A program made the position numbers and the translations under genes. The notes under the pieces were generated by a model. That model was not told the DNA's origin. It ran no database searches and was given only the letters and a program-made list of their open reading frames with translations. A stretch of DNA of 64,000 nucleotides from Megaleporinus macrocephalus (taxonomy: Eukaryota; Chordata; Actinopteri; Characiformes; Anostomidae), in the NCBI GenBank assembly GCA_021613375.1, contig CM038704.1:6883038-6947037 (forward strand), read 5' to 3'. The first letter of the stretch is position 1, and the number at the start of each line of letters is the position of its first letter. Shown here piece after piece: positions 1 to 12,109 of this stretch.

Positions 1-3000
1 TGATCTTGTAGATGATGTGTAGGTTGATGATGATCGTGTAGATGATGTGTAGGTTGATGATCTTGTAGATGATGTGTAGGTTGATGACGATCGTGTAGAT
101 GATGTGTAGGTTGATGATGATGGTGTAGATGATGTGTAGGTTGATGATGATTGTGTAGATGATGTGTAGGTTGATGATGATTGTGTAGATGATGTGTAGG
201 TTGATGATTTTGTAGATGATGTGTAGGTTGATGACGATCGTGTAGATGATGTGTAGGTTGATGATCTTGTAGATGATGTGTAGGTTGATGATGATTGCGT
301 AGATATGTAGGTTGATGATGATTGTGTAGATAATGTGTAGGTTGATGATGATCTTGTAGATGATGTGTAGGTTGATGATGATCGTGTAGATGATGTGTAG
401 GTTGATGATCTTGTAGATGATGTGTAGGTTGATGATGATCTTGTAGATGATGTGTAGGTTGATGATGATGGTGTAGATGATGTGTAGGTTGATGATGATC
501 GCGTAGATGATGTGTAGTTTGATGACGATCGTGTAGATGATGTGTAGATTGATGATGATTGTGTAGATAGATGATGATCGTGTAGATGATGTGTAGGTTG
601 ATGATGATTGTGTAGATGATGTGTAGGTTGATGATGATTGTGTAGATGATGTGTAGATTGATGATGATTGTGTAGATAGATGATGATCTTGTAGATGATG
701 TGTAGATTGATGATGATGGTGTAGATGATGTGTAGGTTGATGATGATCTTGTAGATGATGTGTAGGTTGATGATGATTGTGTAGATGATGTGTAGATTGA
801 TGATGATTGTGTAGATATGTAGATCGATGATGATTGTGTAGATGATGTGTAGGTTGATGATGATTGTGTAGATGATGTGTAGGTTGATGATGATCGTGTA
901 GATGATGTGTAGTTTGATGCCGATCGTGTAGATGTGTAGATAGATGATGATCGTGTAGATGATGTGTAGATTGATTATGATCGTGTAGGTTGATGATGAT
1001 TGTGTAGATGATGTGTAGGTTGATGATGGTGGTGTAGATGATGTGTAGGTTGATGATTTTGTAGATGATGTGTAGGTTGATGACGATCGTGTAGATGATG
1101 TGTAGGTTGATGATCTTGTAGATGATGTGTAGGTTGATGATGATTGCGTAGATATGTAGGTTGATGATGATTGTGTAGATAATGTGTAGGTTGATGATGA
1201 TCTTGTAGATGATGTGTAGGTTGATGATCTTGTAGATGATGTGTAGGTTGATGATGATCTTGTAGATGATGTGTAGGTTGATGATGATCTTGTAGATGAT
1301 GTGTAGGTTGATGATGATCTTGTAGATGATGTATAGGTTGATGATGATCTTGTAGATGATGTGTAGGTTGATGATGATGGTGTAGATGATGTGTAGGTTG
1401 ATGATGATCGCGTAGATGATGTGTAGTTTGATGACGATCGTGTAGATGATGTGTAGATTGATGATGATTGTGTAGATAGATGATGATCGTGTAGATGATG
1501 TGTAGGTTGATGATGATTGTGTAGATGATGTGTAGATTGATGATGATTGTGTAGATAGATGATGATCTTGTAGATGATGTGTAGATTGATGATGATTGTG
1601 TAGATGATGTGTAGGTTGATGATGATTGTGTAGATGATGTGTAGATTGATGATGATTGTGTAGATAGATGATGATCGTGTAGATGATGTGTAGGTTGATG
1701 ATGATTGTGTAGATGATGTGTAGGTTGATGATGATTGTGTAGATGATGTGTAGATTGATGATGATTGTGTAGATAGATGATGATCTTGTAGATGATGTGT
1801 AGATTGATGATGATGGTGTAGATGATGTGTAGGTTGATGATGATCTTGTAGATGATGTGTAGGTTGATGATGATTGTGTAGATGATGTGTAGATTGATGA
1901 TGATTGTGTAGATATGTAGATCGATGATGTTTGTGTAGATGATGTGTAGGTTGATGATGATCGTGTAGATGATGTGTAGTTTGATGACGATCGTGTAGAT
2001 GTGTAGATAGATGATGATCGTGTAGATGTGTAGATAGATGATGATCGTGTAGGTTGATGATGATTGTGTAGATGATGTGTAGGTTGATGATGATCTTGTA
2101 GATGATGTGTAGGTTGATGATGATTGTGTAGATATGTAGGTTGATGATGATTGTGTAGATGATGTGTAGGTTGATGATGGTGGTGTAGATGATGTGTAGG
2201 TTGATGATCTTGTAGATGATGTGTAGGTTGATGACGATCGTGTAGATGATGTGTAGGTTGATGATCTTGTAGATGATGTGTAGGTTGATGACGATCGTGT
2301 AGATGATGTGTAGGTTGATGATGATTGTATAGTTATGTAGGTTGATGATGATTGTGTAGATGATGTGTAGGTTGATGATGATCGTGTAGATGATGTGTAG
2401 GTTGATGATGATTGTGTAGATATGTAGGTTGATGATGATTGTGTAGATGATGTGTAGGTTGATGATGATCTTGTAGATGATGTGTAGGTTGATGATCTTG
2501 TAGATGATGTGTAGGGTGATGACGATCGTGTAGATGATGTGTAGGTTGATGATGATTGTGTAGATGATGTGTAGGTTGATGATGATTGTGTAGATGATGT
2601 GTAGGTTGATGATCTTGTAGATGATGTGTAGGTTGATGATCGTGTAGATGATGTGTAGGTTGATGACGATCGTGTAGATGATGTGTAGGTTGATGACGAT
2701 CGTGTAGATGATGTGTAGGTTGATGATGATTGTGTAGATGATGTGTAGGTTGACGATCGTGTAGATGATGTGTAGGTTGATGATGATCGTGTAGATGATG
2801 TGTAGGTTGATGACGATCGTGTAGATGATGTGTAGGTTGATGATGATTGTGTAGATGATGTGTAGGTTGATGATCTTGTAGATGATGTGTAGGTTGATGA
2901 CGATCGTGTAGATGATGTGTAGGTTGATGATCTTGTAGATGATGTGTAGGTTGATGATGATTGTGTAGTTATGTAGGTTGATGATGATTGTGTAGATGAT

Positions 3001-3585
3001 GTGTAGGTTGATGATGATTGTGTAGATGATGTGTTGGTTGATGACGATCGTGTAGATGATGTGTAGGTTGATGACGATCGTGTAGATGATGTGTAGGTTG
3101 ATGATGATTGTGTAGATGTGTAGATCGATGATGATTGTGTAGATGTGTAGATCGATGACGATCGTGTAGATGATGTGTAGGTTGATGACGATCATGTAGA
3201 TGATGTGTAGATTGATGATGATGGTGTAGATGATGTGTAGGTTGATGATTGTGTAGATAATGTGTAGGTTGATGATGATTGTGTAGATGTGTAGGTTGAT
3301 GATGATTGTGTAGATGTGTAGATTGATGATTGTGGTGTAGATGATGTGTAGGTTGATGATGATTGTGTAGATGATGTGTAGGTTGATGATGATTGTGTAG
3401 ATGATGTGTAGGTTGATGATGATTGTGTAGATGTGTAGGTTGATGATGATTGTGTAGATGATGTGTAGGTTGATGATGATTGTGTAGATGATGTGTAGGT
3501 TGATGATGATTGTGTAGATGTGTAGGTTGATGATGATTGTGTAGATGTGTAGGTTGATGATGATTGTGTAGATGATGTATAGATT
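1..3585. repeat. 30-bp minisatellite array
   Basis: Tandem array starting outside the window, basic period 30 bp with 27- and 24-bp variants that lose GAT triplets. The recurring core is GATGATGTGTAGGTTGATG, followed by a variable GATGATTGT, GATCTTGT, CGATCGTGT or GGTGT segment. The variants occur in the same order at different places (206-310 repeats at 1055-1160, offset 849 bp), so blocks of many units have been duplicated. The array ends abruptly where the long-inverted-repeat element begins at 3593. The minus-strand reading frame at 3192-3674 (poly Ser/Thr/Tyr) only reflects the repeat. Confidence 0.95.
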
Positions 3586-3592
3586 GTGTAGC

Positions 3593-5336
3593 TTTTACAT
3601 ACGTCAGTGTGTTTATTTAACCCTTTCCAAGCTTCTCCTTTCAGAAACAACCCAGTACTATTTACAGTTCTCATCTAATACTTGCTTTGACTGCTCAGTA
3701 CTTCATTAAGCTAAATCAAGATTGCTGCTGAAGGAACTGAATACATTCATACAATGTCTGGGGCGTCCAGGAGAAATCTGGAACATAACTTTGTTCTTCA
3801 AACTGGAGCTCAAGATCTGATCTACGTCTCTCACAAAAAGATATTCATGTTACTTTGTATTGTATGTATGATTATTAACATCTGTTCTAATCAGAACTGG
3901 TGGTGAGGCTAAAGCTTGATCAGCTTAGGTGCTAAAGACTTTTGCACAGTAGTCTATATAGTGAGCTAAGTATGGAATGATTGTATTTAGATGGAGAATG
4001 ACTGAGGCTCATATCCTGTATTTCCATATTTCCAGTGCTGTGAAGAATTATTACACATTACATATGAACTTTATTTCACTTTGCTGACCCCAATTGCTAA
4101 ATCTAAACATCTACATCTCAGTTTTAACATAGAACTTTATTTTAGGGTTGTTCTGCACTGCGGGATGTGAACGGAGCAGCTGTTATCCATCACCAGACAC
4201 AAAGTACCTGAAGAGCAAAAGCAAACAAGAAGAAAGCCAAAGCTGGAAGATAAACATTTGACGGTAAACAACAGCCGGACTTCAAGGCCGAAGCCCGGTT
4301 TATCAGCTCTCTCAGCTTTTCCCGCTTAAAAGCTGAGCGCTAAAAGCAGAGCAGACGTGTGAAGACCACCGCACACCAGACGAGAGAAGTGCAGCCGGAC
4401 CTTTAATAGCCAGCGAGTGCTTCAGCCACCCTCGCTTTACTGATGTCAGACGGAGAGCGATAGGGAAAAGCTAGCACAGCTTTCATCTCCAGAGCAGGAT
4501 GGGGGTCTTTATTTTTATTTATTTATTCTTTTTAAGGCGAGGCAGCAAGTGAGGCAGTTGTGAAAGATATCTTTCAATCTGAAGGCAAAGAAATGAAGAT
4601 TTCATCACAGCTCTGAAAGACACGCCATGTAAACAGGGGGAGTACGACCTGTACATGACTAAGAATAACCCTGGCTAACACAGCAGAGGCTGGATTTGGC
4701 TTCAGGTCAGAACAGGACTGGACAGTTTTGAAATGGAACCGAACGGTCAAGGGGTCACTCGCTTTCTCGTTGCTGGGTGAACGTGCAGCTGAATTTCTCC
4801 ACAGCGCTGCTAAGTTTAAAGAACGGAAACCTGATTATTCCACTTATCCAGAAATTGAAATGAACCACTGGATTGAACCCTTTAGGCACATTATGAATGT
4901 GAGCATGCAGATTTGCACATCTGTAGAAATATTCCACTGTAAATAATGTACTTAATGGTATATATTCTCTTCAGTATTCAGTATTCAGATCTGATTAGAA
5001 CAGATGTAAATAATCATACATACAATACAAAGTAACATGAATATCTTATTGTGAGAGAAGTAGATCAGATCTTGATCCAGTTTGAAGAACTGTGTAGTTC
5101 CAGATTTCTCCTGGACGCCCCAGACATTGTATGAATGTGTTCAGTTCCTTCAGCAGCAAATCTTGATTTAGCTTAATGACGTACTGAGTAGTCAAAGCAG
5201 GTATTAGATGAGAACTGATAATAATACTGGGTTGTTTTCACAAGGAGAAGCTTGGAAAGGGTTAAATAAACACACTGATGTATGTAAAATTACTACTTAC
5301 TCTATTAATACTGTTTAATATTTGAATACTAAAGTG
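3593..5336. mobile_element. Non-autonomous DNA element with long (~305 bp) terminal inverted repeats
   Basis: The left arm (3593-3903) reads TTTTACATACGTCAGTGTG onward. The right arm (4986-5289) is its reverse complement with scattered substitutions. Shared landmarks include the GGGCGTCCAGGAGAAATCTG block and the AACCCTTTCCAAGCTT block near the outer ends. Homology to a third copy at 27168-27492 continues outside the right arm to about 5336, so the true terminus is near CACTTTAGTATT. The ~1.08-kb interior has no recognisable transposase; its 72-aa frame at 4728-4946 has no motif I know. The left outer end is cut by the 30-bp minisatellite. The superfamily cannot be assigned from the ends seen. 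Confidence 0.8.
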
Positions 5337-8184
5337 TTAGGGTTAAGCTTCCTGTCTAGTGTAAATGTAGGAGTTAGGGTTTAGTGTAAATGTAGGAGTT
5401 AGTGTTTAGTGTAAATGTGGAGTTAGGGTTTAGTGTAAATGTGGAGTTAGGGTTTAGTGTAAATGTAGGAGTTAGTGTTTAGTGTAAATGTGGAGTTAGG
5501 GTTTAGCGTAAAGGTAGGAGTTAGTGTTTAGTGTAAATGTAGAGGTTAGTGTTAAGTGTAAATGTAGGTGTTAGGGTTTAGTGTAAATGTAGGGGTTAGT
5601 GTTTAGTGTAAATGTGGAGTTAGGGTTTAGTGTAAATGTAGAGGTTAGTGTTTAGTGTAAATGTAGAGGTTAGTGTTAAGTGTAAATGTAGGTGTTAGGG
5701 TTTAGTGTAAATGTAGGGGTTAGTGTTTACTGTAAATGTAGGGGTTAGTGTAAATGTAGGAGTTAGGGTTTAGTGTAAATGTAGAGGTTAGTGTTTAGTG
5801 TAAATGTAGAGGTTAGTGTTAAGTGTAAATGTAGGTGTTAGGGTTTAGTGTAAATGTAGAGGTTAGGGTTTAGTGTCATTGTAGGGGTTAGGGTTTAGTG
5901 TAAATGTAGGAGTTAGGATTTAGTGTAAATGTAGGAGTTAGGGTTTAGTGTAAATGTAGGGGTTAGTGTAAATGTAGGAGTTAGTGTTTAGTGTAAATGT
6001 ATTGGTTAGGGTTTAGTGTAAATGTATTGGTTAGGGTTTAGTGTAAATGTAGAGGTTAGGGTTTAGCGTAAATATAGGAGTTTAGGGTTTAGTGTAAATA
6101 TAGAAGTTTAGGGTTTAGCGTAAATGTAGGAGTTTAGGGTTTAGTGTAAATATAGGAGTTTAGAGTTTAGTGTAAATGTTGGAGTTAGGGTTTAGTGTAG
6201 CTGTCGAGGTTAGGGTTTAGTGTAGATGTAGAGGTTAGGGTTTAGTGTAAATGTATAGGTTAGGGTTTAGTGTCATTGTAGGGGTTAGGGTTTAGTGTAA
6301 ATGTAGGAGTTAGGATTTAGTGTAAATGTAGGAGTTAGGGTTTAGTGTAAATGTAGGGGTTAGTGTAAATGTAGGAGTTAGTGTTTAGTGTAAATGTATT
6401 GGTTAGGGTTTAGTGTAAATGTATTGGTTAGGGTTTAGTGTAAATGTAGAGGTTAGGGTTTAGCGTAAATATAGGAGTTTAGGGTTTAGTGTAAATATAG
6501 AAGTTTAGGGTTTAGCGTAAATGTAGGAGTTTAGGGTTTAGTGTAAATATAGGAGTTTAGAGTTTAGTGTAAATGTTGGAGTTAGGGTTTAGTGTAGCTG
6601 TCGAGGTTAGGGTTTAGTGTAGATGTAGAGGTTAGGGTTTAGTGTAAATGTAGGAGTTAGGGTTTAGTGTAGATGTAGAGGTTAGGGTTTAGTGTAGATG
6701 TAGAGGTTAGGGTTTAGTGTAAATATAAGAGTTAGGGGTTTAGTGTAAATGTAGTGGTTAGGGTTTAGTGTAAATGTAGAGGTTAGTCTTTAGTGTAAAT
6801 GTAGGAGTTAATTTTTAGTGTAAATGTAGGGGTTAGGGTTTAGTGTAAATGTAGAGGTTAGGGTTTAGTGTACATGTAGGGGTTAGGATTTAGTGTAAAT
6901 GTAGGAGTTAGTGTTTAGTGTAAATGTAGGGGTTAGGGTTTAGTGTAAATGTAGGAGTTAGAGTTTAATGTAAATGTAGGAGTTAGGGTTTAGTGTAAAT
7001 GTTGGAGTTAGTGTTTAGTGTAAATGTAGGAGTTAGTGTTTAGTGTAAATGTAGGGGTTAGGGTTTAGTGTAAATGTAGGGGTTAGGGTTTAGTGTAAAT
7101 GTAGGCGTTAGGGTTTAGTGTAAATGTAGGAGTTAGTGTTTAGTGTAAATGTAGGAGTTAGTGTTTAGTGTAAATGTAGGGGTTAGTGTTTAGTGTAAAT
7201 GTAGGAGTTAGGGTTTAGTGTAAATGTAGGGGTTAGTGTTTAGTGTAAATGTAGGAGTTAGGGTTTAGTGTAAATGTAGGCGTTAGGGTTTAGTGTAAAT
7301 GTAGGGGTTAGTGTTTAGTGTAAATGTAGGAGTTAGGGTTTAGTGTAAATGTAGGAGTTAGGGTTTAGTGTAAATGTAGGCGTTAGGGTTTAGTGTAAAT
7401 GTAGGGGTTAGTGTTTAGTGTAAATGTAGGAGTTAGGGTTTAGTGTAAATGTAGCGGTTAGTGTTTAGTGTAAATGTAGGAGTTAGTGTTTAGTGTAAAT
7501 GTAGGGGTTAGGGTTTAGTGTAAATGTAGGAGTTAGGGTTTAGTGTAAATGTAGGAGTTAGGGTTTAGTGTAAATGTAGGAGTTAGGGTTTAGTGTAAAT
7601 GTAGGAGTTAGGGTTTAGTGTAAATGTAGGGGTTAGTGTTTAGTGTAAATGTAGGAGTTAGGGTTTAGTGTAAATGTAAGGGTTAGGGTTTAGTGTAAAT
7701 GTAGGCGTTAGTGTTTAGTGTAAATGTAGGAGTTAGGGTTTAGTGTAATTGTAGGAGTTAGAGTTTAGTGTAAATGTAAGGGTTAGGGTTAGTATAAAGG
7801 TAGAGTTAGTGTTTAGTGTAAATGTAGGAGTTAGGATTTAGTGTAAATGTAGACTTTAGTGTTTAGTGTAAATGTAGGAGTTAGGGTTTAGTGTAAATGT
7901 AGGAGTTAGTGTTTAGTGTAAATGTAGGAGTTAGTGTTTAGTGTAAATGTAGGAGTTAGGGTTTAGTGTAAATGTAGGAGTTAGGGTTTAGTGTAAATGT
8001 AAGGGTTAGGGTTTAGTGTAAATGTAGGAGTTAGGGTTTAGTGTAAATGTAAGGGTTAGGGTTTAGTGTAAATGTAGGAGTTAGTGTTTAGTGTAAATGT
8101 AGGAGTTAGGGTTTAGTGTAAATGTAGGAGTTAGGGTTTAGTGTAAATGTAGGGGTTAGGGTTTAGTGTAAATGTAGAGGTTAC
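5336..8184. repeat. 25-bp telomere-like minisatellite, array 1
   Basis: About 114 tandem copies of a 25-bp unit with core TTAGGGTTTAGTGTAAATG, followed by TAGGAG, TAGGGG or TAGAGG. A TTAGGG/TTAGTG alternation marks unit subtypes. Around 6050-6200 a 26-bp variant (AGTTTAGGG, ATATAGGAG) appears, and it recurs at 6450-6600. A ~397-bp block is duplicated in tandem (for example GTCATTG at 5875 and 6272, CTGTCGAGG at 6201 and 6598). The same family recurs at 14748-16297 and 51236-56751. Confidence 0.95.
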
Positions 8185-8887
8185 ACAAAATAATCTTTGT
8201 ATGTCTGAAGGTAGGTGTAGGTGTTTCAGTATAATTATATGAATGAACTGAGAACGTTCTAGAGTATATTAATATTCGTTGGTCTAGCTGGCACAGAACA
8301 CAGCTAATAATTCACAGCATCTTCTGGTGTTTAATGTGACCCTGTACCTCCAGCCCGACTGTTTTGGTTTTGTGCGCTCAGCTCTCCTATCACAGCACGC
8401 TGAACCTCTTTAGCCTGCGCGTCTCAGGATTAATTGTTTTCATTTTCTATAATCTAGTCCAACTTCCAGCTGCTGCGAGCAAAGAAGACAATGCGGCCTA
8501 TAATTGTGCCGCTCCATCATCAGAACTGGGTTTCCTCCTCTAAATCTTGGGGCTGAAATTATGATTCGACGGTGGCTGATGTGCATTATGGGGAATTATA
8601 GAGCACATACAGTAAATAAGTCATCATGATGATATTGGTTTATTGACACTGCAGTGTTTTCATTCCCCTCCCACAGCTCGAGCAGGGTCCTCGGAGGATG
8701 TACGTGTTTTGAGTGAGGTGACTTGTGGTCAAGGCATTTCGATGTGATTGAAAGGAAACCCCACCGATTAAAAAAAAATCTACATAATTAAACGCAGGGG
8801 ATGTTAACAGTCATTGCGAGTGGGTTTGGTGTGAATGCTTAATTCTAGAGAAACTTACCGAGTCAGAACTCTTCATATTGGTGGTGA

Positions 8888-8888
<1 letters not shown>
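8185..8888. other. Single-copy stretch with a candidate conserved non-coding element
   Basis: No open frame or repeat seen. The part at about 8330-8600 has balanced composition and homeodomain-type cores (GATTAATTG, CTATAATC), and is flanked by AT-rich filler. It resembles vertebrate conserved non-coding sequence, but this is a judgement from composition only. Confidence 0.3.

Positions 8889-8922
<34 letters not shown>
8889..8922. repeat. (CA)n microsatellite
   Basis: Sixteen or so uninterrupted CA dinucleotides. Confidence 0.95.
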
Positions 8923-8923
<1 letters not shown>

Positions 8924-8943
8924 CCATGTTTTTTGTATAATTA

Positions 8944-9329
8944 GTGTGTGTGTATAGATATTTATGCGAATGTGTGTGTATGAATGTGTGTGTATGTATG
9001 TATGTGTATGTTTGTGTGTATGTATGTGTGTGTATTTATGTGTGTGCATGCATGTATGTATGTTTGTGTGTATGTATGTATTTATGTGTGTATGTATGTG
9101 TGTGTGTGTGTATGTATTTATGTATGTATATATGTGAGTGTATGTATTTATGTGTGTGTGTGTGTGTATGTATGTATATGCTTGTGTGTATGTATGTATG
9201 TGTGTGTGTATGTATGTATGTATGTATGTATGTACGTATGTATGTATGTGTGTATGTATTTATGTGTGTATGTATGTATGTATGTACGTATGTATGTATG
9301 TGTGTATGTATTTATGTGTGTATGTATGT

Positions 9330-9363
<34 letters not shown>

Positions 9364-9605
9364 ATGTTTGTGTGTATGTATGTATGTATATGTGTGTGTG
9401 TGTGTATGTATGTATATGCTTGTGTGTATGTATGTATGTATGTGTGTGTATGTATGTATGTATGTGTGTGTATGTATGTGTGTATGTGTGTGTATGTATG
9501 TATATGTTTGTGTGTATGTATGTATGTATGTGTGTGTGTGTGTGTGTATGTATGTATATGCTTGTGTGTATGTATGTATGTATGTGTGTATGTATGTATG
9601 TATAA
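8944..9605. repeat. Compound (TG)n/(TATG)n microsatellite
   Basis: About 660 bp of alternating purine-pyrimidine sequence made of TGTG, TATG and TTTG tetramers with internal longer periods (recurrent TATATGCTTGTGTGTATG and TATTTATGTGTG). It is open in several frames on both strands (Cys/Met/Tyr/Val-rich on plus, His/Thr/Tyr on minus), which is a by-product of the repeat. Confidence 0.95.
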
Positions 9606-10104
9606 TTCTTTCATGACCTACATAGTGAACTACATAGGGAGTGAAGAGTCTTTTGAGATTCAGTCATTGTTTTATGATATCATTAAAACCCAAAGATTTA
9701 AATATATCTGCTTATTCAGCGTTTAGTGAAGCTCCTCACACTCACAGTGAGTGTACAAGAAGTGCTTCAGTCTGGACCTCCTGCAGCTAATTTACATATG
9801 TTAGTCTTAGAGGACCAGTAACACAGCCTGTGGTCTTGAGAAATGTAATTATGACACTTTTTAGTACATAACAACACCAGAATTATATAAGTGGACCTCA
9901 GGAGGAGATAAATGCAACACAGGAAAATGTAGGATAAGGACGCTTTAAAGTAAAGGCTCACCAAAATAATTATTTGCATAGTTTTCCAACTTCCCCTGCT
10001 GTCGTCAGTCAGTGAAGACACACTGGTTATTCAGTTTAGTGCTGGAGATACGAGACAAGCTTAGTGTGGGTTCTCGTAGAGGTCAGGAAACAGGCTGGCA
10101 TGCA
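9606..10104. other. No feature recognised
   Basis: AT-rich sequence without a recognisable gene or repeat. The short minus-strand frame at 9767-10021 lacks any motif. Confidence 0.5.
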
Positions 10105-10147
<43 letters not shown>

Positions 10148-10876
10148 CACTTTAGTAATGTTTAACAATGGTTTGAAAGTAGTTTATGAATAGTTAGTAA
10201 TTAGATAATAAACACCTGAAAATAATTAATAAGCAAAAATAAATAAATAAATAAATAAAATCCACTTTGTTAAGGTTTATGAATAGTTTGAAAATAGTTT
10301 ACTAATAGTTAGGAATTTTACCATAAACACCTTAAAATCATAAATAAGCAAACATGAAAAAACAAATAAATAAATGCCACTTTAGTAAGGTTTATGAATG
10401 GTTTAAAATTAGTTCATGAATAGTAAGTAATTAGATAACAAAGACCTGAAAATAAATAATAATAAATAAATAAATAAATAAATAAACAAATAAATAAATA
10501 ATTTCCATGTTGGTAAGGTTTATGAATAGTTTGAAATTAGTTTACTAATAGTTAGTAATTTTATGATAAACACCTTGAAATAATTAATAAGCAAATATAA
10601 ATATATATCTAAATCTTTTGAAAGGTTTATTAATTAGTTTATTAACAGTAATTAGATCATAAACACCTTAAGATTTTTATAAGCAGTTATAACACATTAA
10701 TAAGAGGGGCAACAGTCACCTGTTGTTAACGTCCACATTCTTTACCTTTTCTATCAGTCAGCATTAAATATGTCAGCTTAAGCACACATTCCTAAACATC
10801 AGATAGAAATGTTCATGACTAATAAGCATTAATAAACTAATATTAAAGTATTCATAAAGTGTTTTAAAGTGGTACC
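10105..10876. repeat. Tandem ~115-125-bp units with AAATA runs inside a GGTACCACTTTA-type element
   Basis: Five degenerate copies of a unit with CCACTTTAGTAAGGTTTATG, then TAGTTTACTAATAGTTAG, ATAAACACCT and an (AAATA)n run, starting near 10147, 10262, 10379, 10505 and 10610. The right end AAAGTGGTACC (to 10876), read on the other strand, is GGTACCACTTT, the end of an abundant teleost repeat family known to me. The AAATA runs (10105-10146, 10235-10258, 10460-10501) may have seeded unit duplication. Confidence 0.7.
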
Positions 10877-11479
10877 AATATAATAAACTGGGGCACTAGA
10901 ACCCACCCACATTTGGAGGTTGTTTGAAATGCGATTCCAGGACCTGGATGTATGGATGATTTCCAGATGAACCCAGTAACTCAGTGCTTTTTCTCCACTG
11001 TCTTCTGATTATTATAATTTTTGCTGGTACCTCCGTCACCCTGAGACACTGAACGACTGTATGTACCTGTAGTTATAAGTATGCTCAGCTAAGTTCATGC
11101 ATAAAACAAGCAGTACTTCTGAGCCTTCAGTCCTTAAACAGGAATTTCATTGTTTTCTACATTTCCACATAATTCCATCATTGAAATGTACACAATGTGC
11201 CTTATCAGTTACTCCTAACTTCAGCTGCAACATCAGCCTCATAGCTCCAGCACTAAACTAAGTAATGCAAAATGTAAACCCCAAACTGCCTCAGTTGCCT
11301 CAGGTAAGCAGGTAACTGAGGATTCTTCACCGAGCCATTCCTTTAACTTCAGAGATAGAGAGAATAAGGAACTGGTTATTGTAGAGAGTGAAAAAAGTAA
11401 TAATAAATGTAATAATAGGAAATAAAAACACGATTATTGCCTTTTTTGCACCCTGACATTTCTTTATGTAGCTGTTTCT
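10877..11479. other. No feature recognised
   Basis: AT-rich single-copy-looking sequence without a supported gene, RNA or repeat. Confidence 0.5.
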
Positions 11480-12030
11480 ACTGAAAAAGTTTATCTCTGT
11501 GCCGGAACCTCAGGGAATGCCTTCGGAAAAAGCATCCACAGCATTCCTTGAAAAGAATCTGCAGCAACTGAAACTGTCATAATTCCTACATTCTTTACCA
11601 AAAGACCAATTTGTAGAGTCCAGCTCGCCCTCATTACCCAGCAAGAAAGTCTGGTTCCAGAGAAATAAGCCTAATGAGCTGCCAATCCGCCGGCTTTGCT
11701 GATAAACACCGAAGGGGAAAATGTAAAATGCTAGGTAGAAAGCAGAACCTCGTCCTCTGAGCGTGTGGAATATATTCCTCTGACAGTAATAAAACACTCC
11801 AGTCTTTTACGGAACACCTTTAAATCATATATTTATTCCGTTTCTAAAGCAGAGTGTTTTCGGAGCCGTGGCCTGGAATATTCAATTCCATTTTATTTAT
11901 GTTTTGCTTTTACAACAAGCATCGCCGCAACACAGCTTTTACTGAAAGTCAAGTCCAGACCACTAATGAGCGAGCTGAGGAACACACCCCGCTGTAGACT
12001 GCAGCAGATAGCAAAGTCATGATATACAGT
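11480..12030. other. Candidate conserved non-coding element
   Basis: About 550 bp of non-repetitive sequence less AT-rich than its flanks, with TCATAATTCC, CCTAATGAGC and CACTAATGAGC motifs. Short frames exist on both strands (11510-11797 minus, 11765-12022 plus) but neither has a recognisable domain. Judged from composition only. Confidence 0.3.
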
Positions 12031-12044
12031 ATAGTGCACCACTC

Positions 12045-12045
<1 letters not shown>

Positions 12046-12082
<37 letters not shown>
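12046..12082. repeat. (ATT)n microsatellite
   Basis: Twelve tandem TTA/ATT trinucleotides. Confidence 0.95.
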
Positions 12083-12109
12083 CATAAATGATTAATACTT
12101 CTCAGAAGC

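Noticed and set aside
1..3585. CRISPR-like array
   Set aside because: No constant repeat with unique spacers: units are fully tandem with shared variants, and the DNA is eukaryotic.
3192..3674. 160-codon minus-strand Ser/Thr/Tyr-rich open frame
   Set aside because: Nearly all of it is the 30-bp minisatellite, and the rest is transposon end. No domain or splice support.
4728..4946. 72-codon plus and 60-codon minus frames inside the long-inverted-repeat element
   Set aside because: Short, overlapping on opposite strands, no transposase motif.
5336..8184. True telomere or interstitial telomeric repeat
   Set aside because: TTAGGG occurs once per 25-bp unit, not in tandem hexamers; it is a minisatellite with telomere-like content only.
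8944..9726. Long Cys/Met/Tyr/Val frames (up to 260 codons) and the antisense His/Thr frame
   Set aside because: Direct consequence of TG/TATG repeats.
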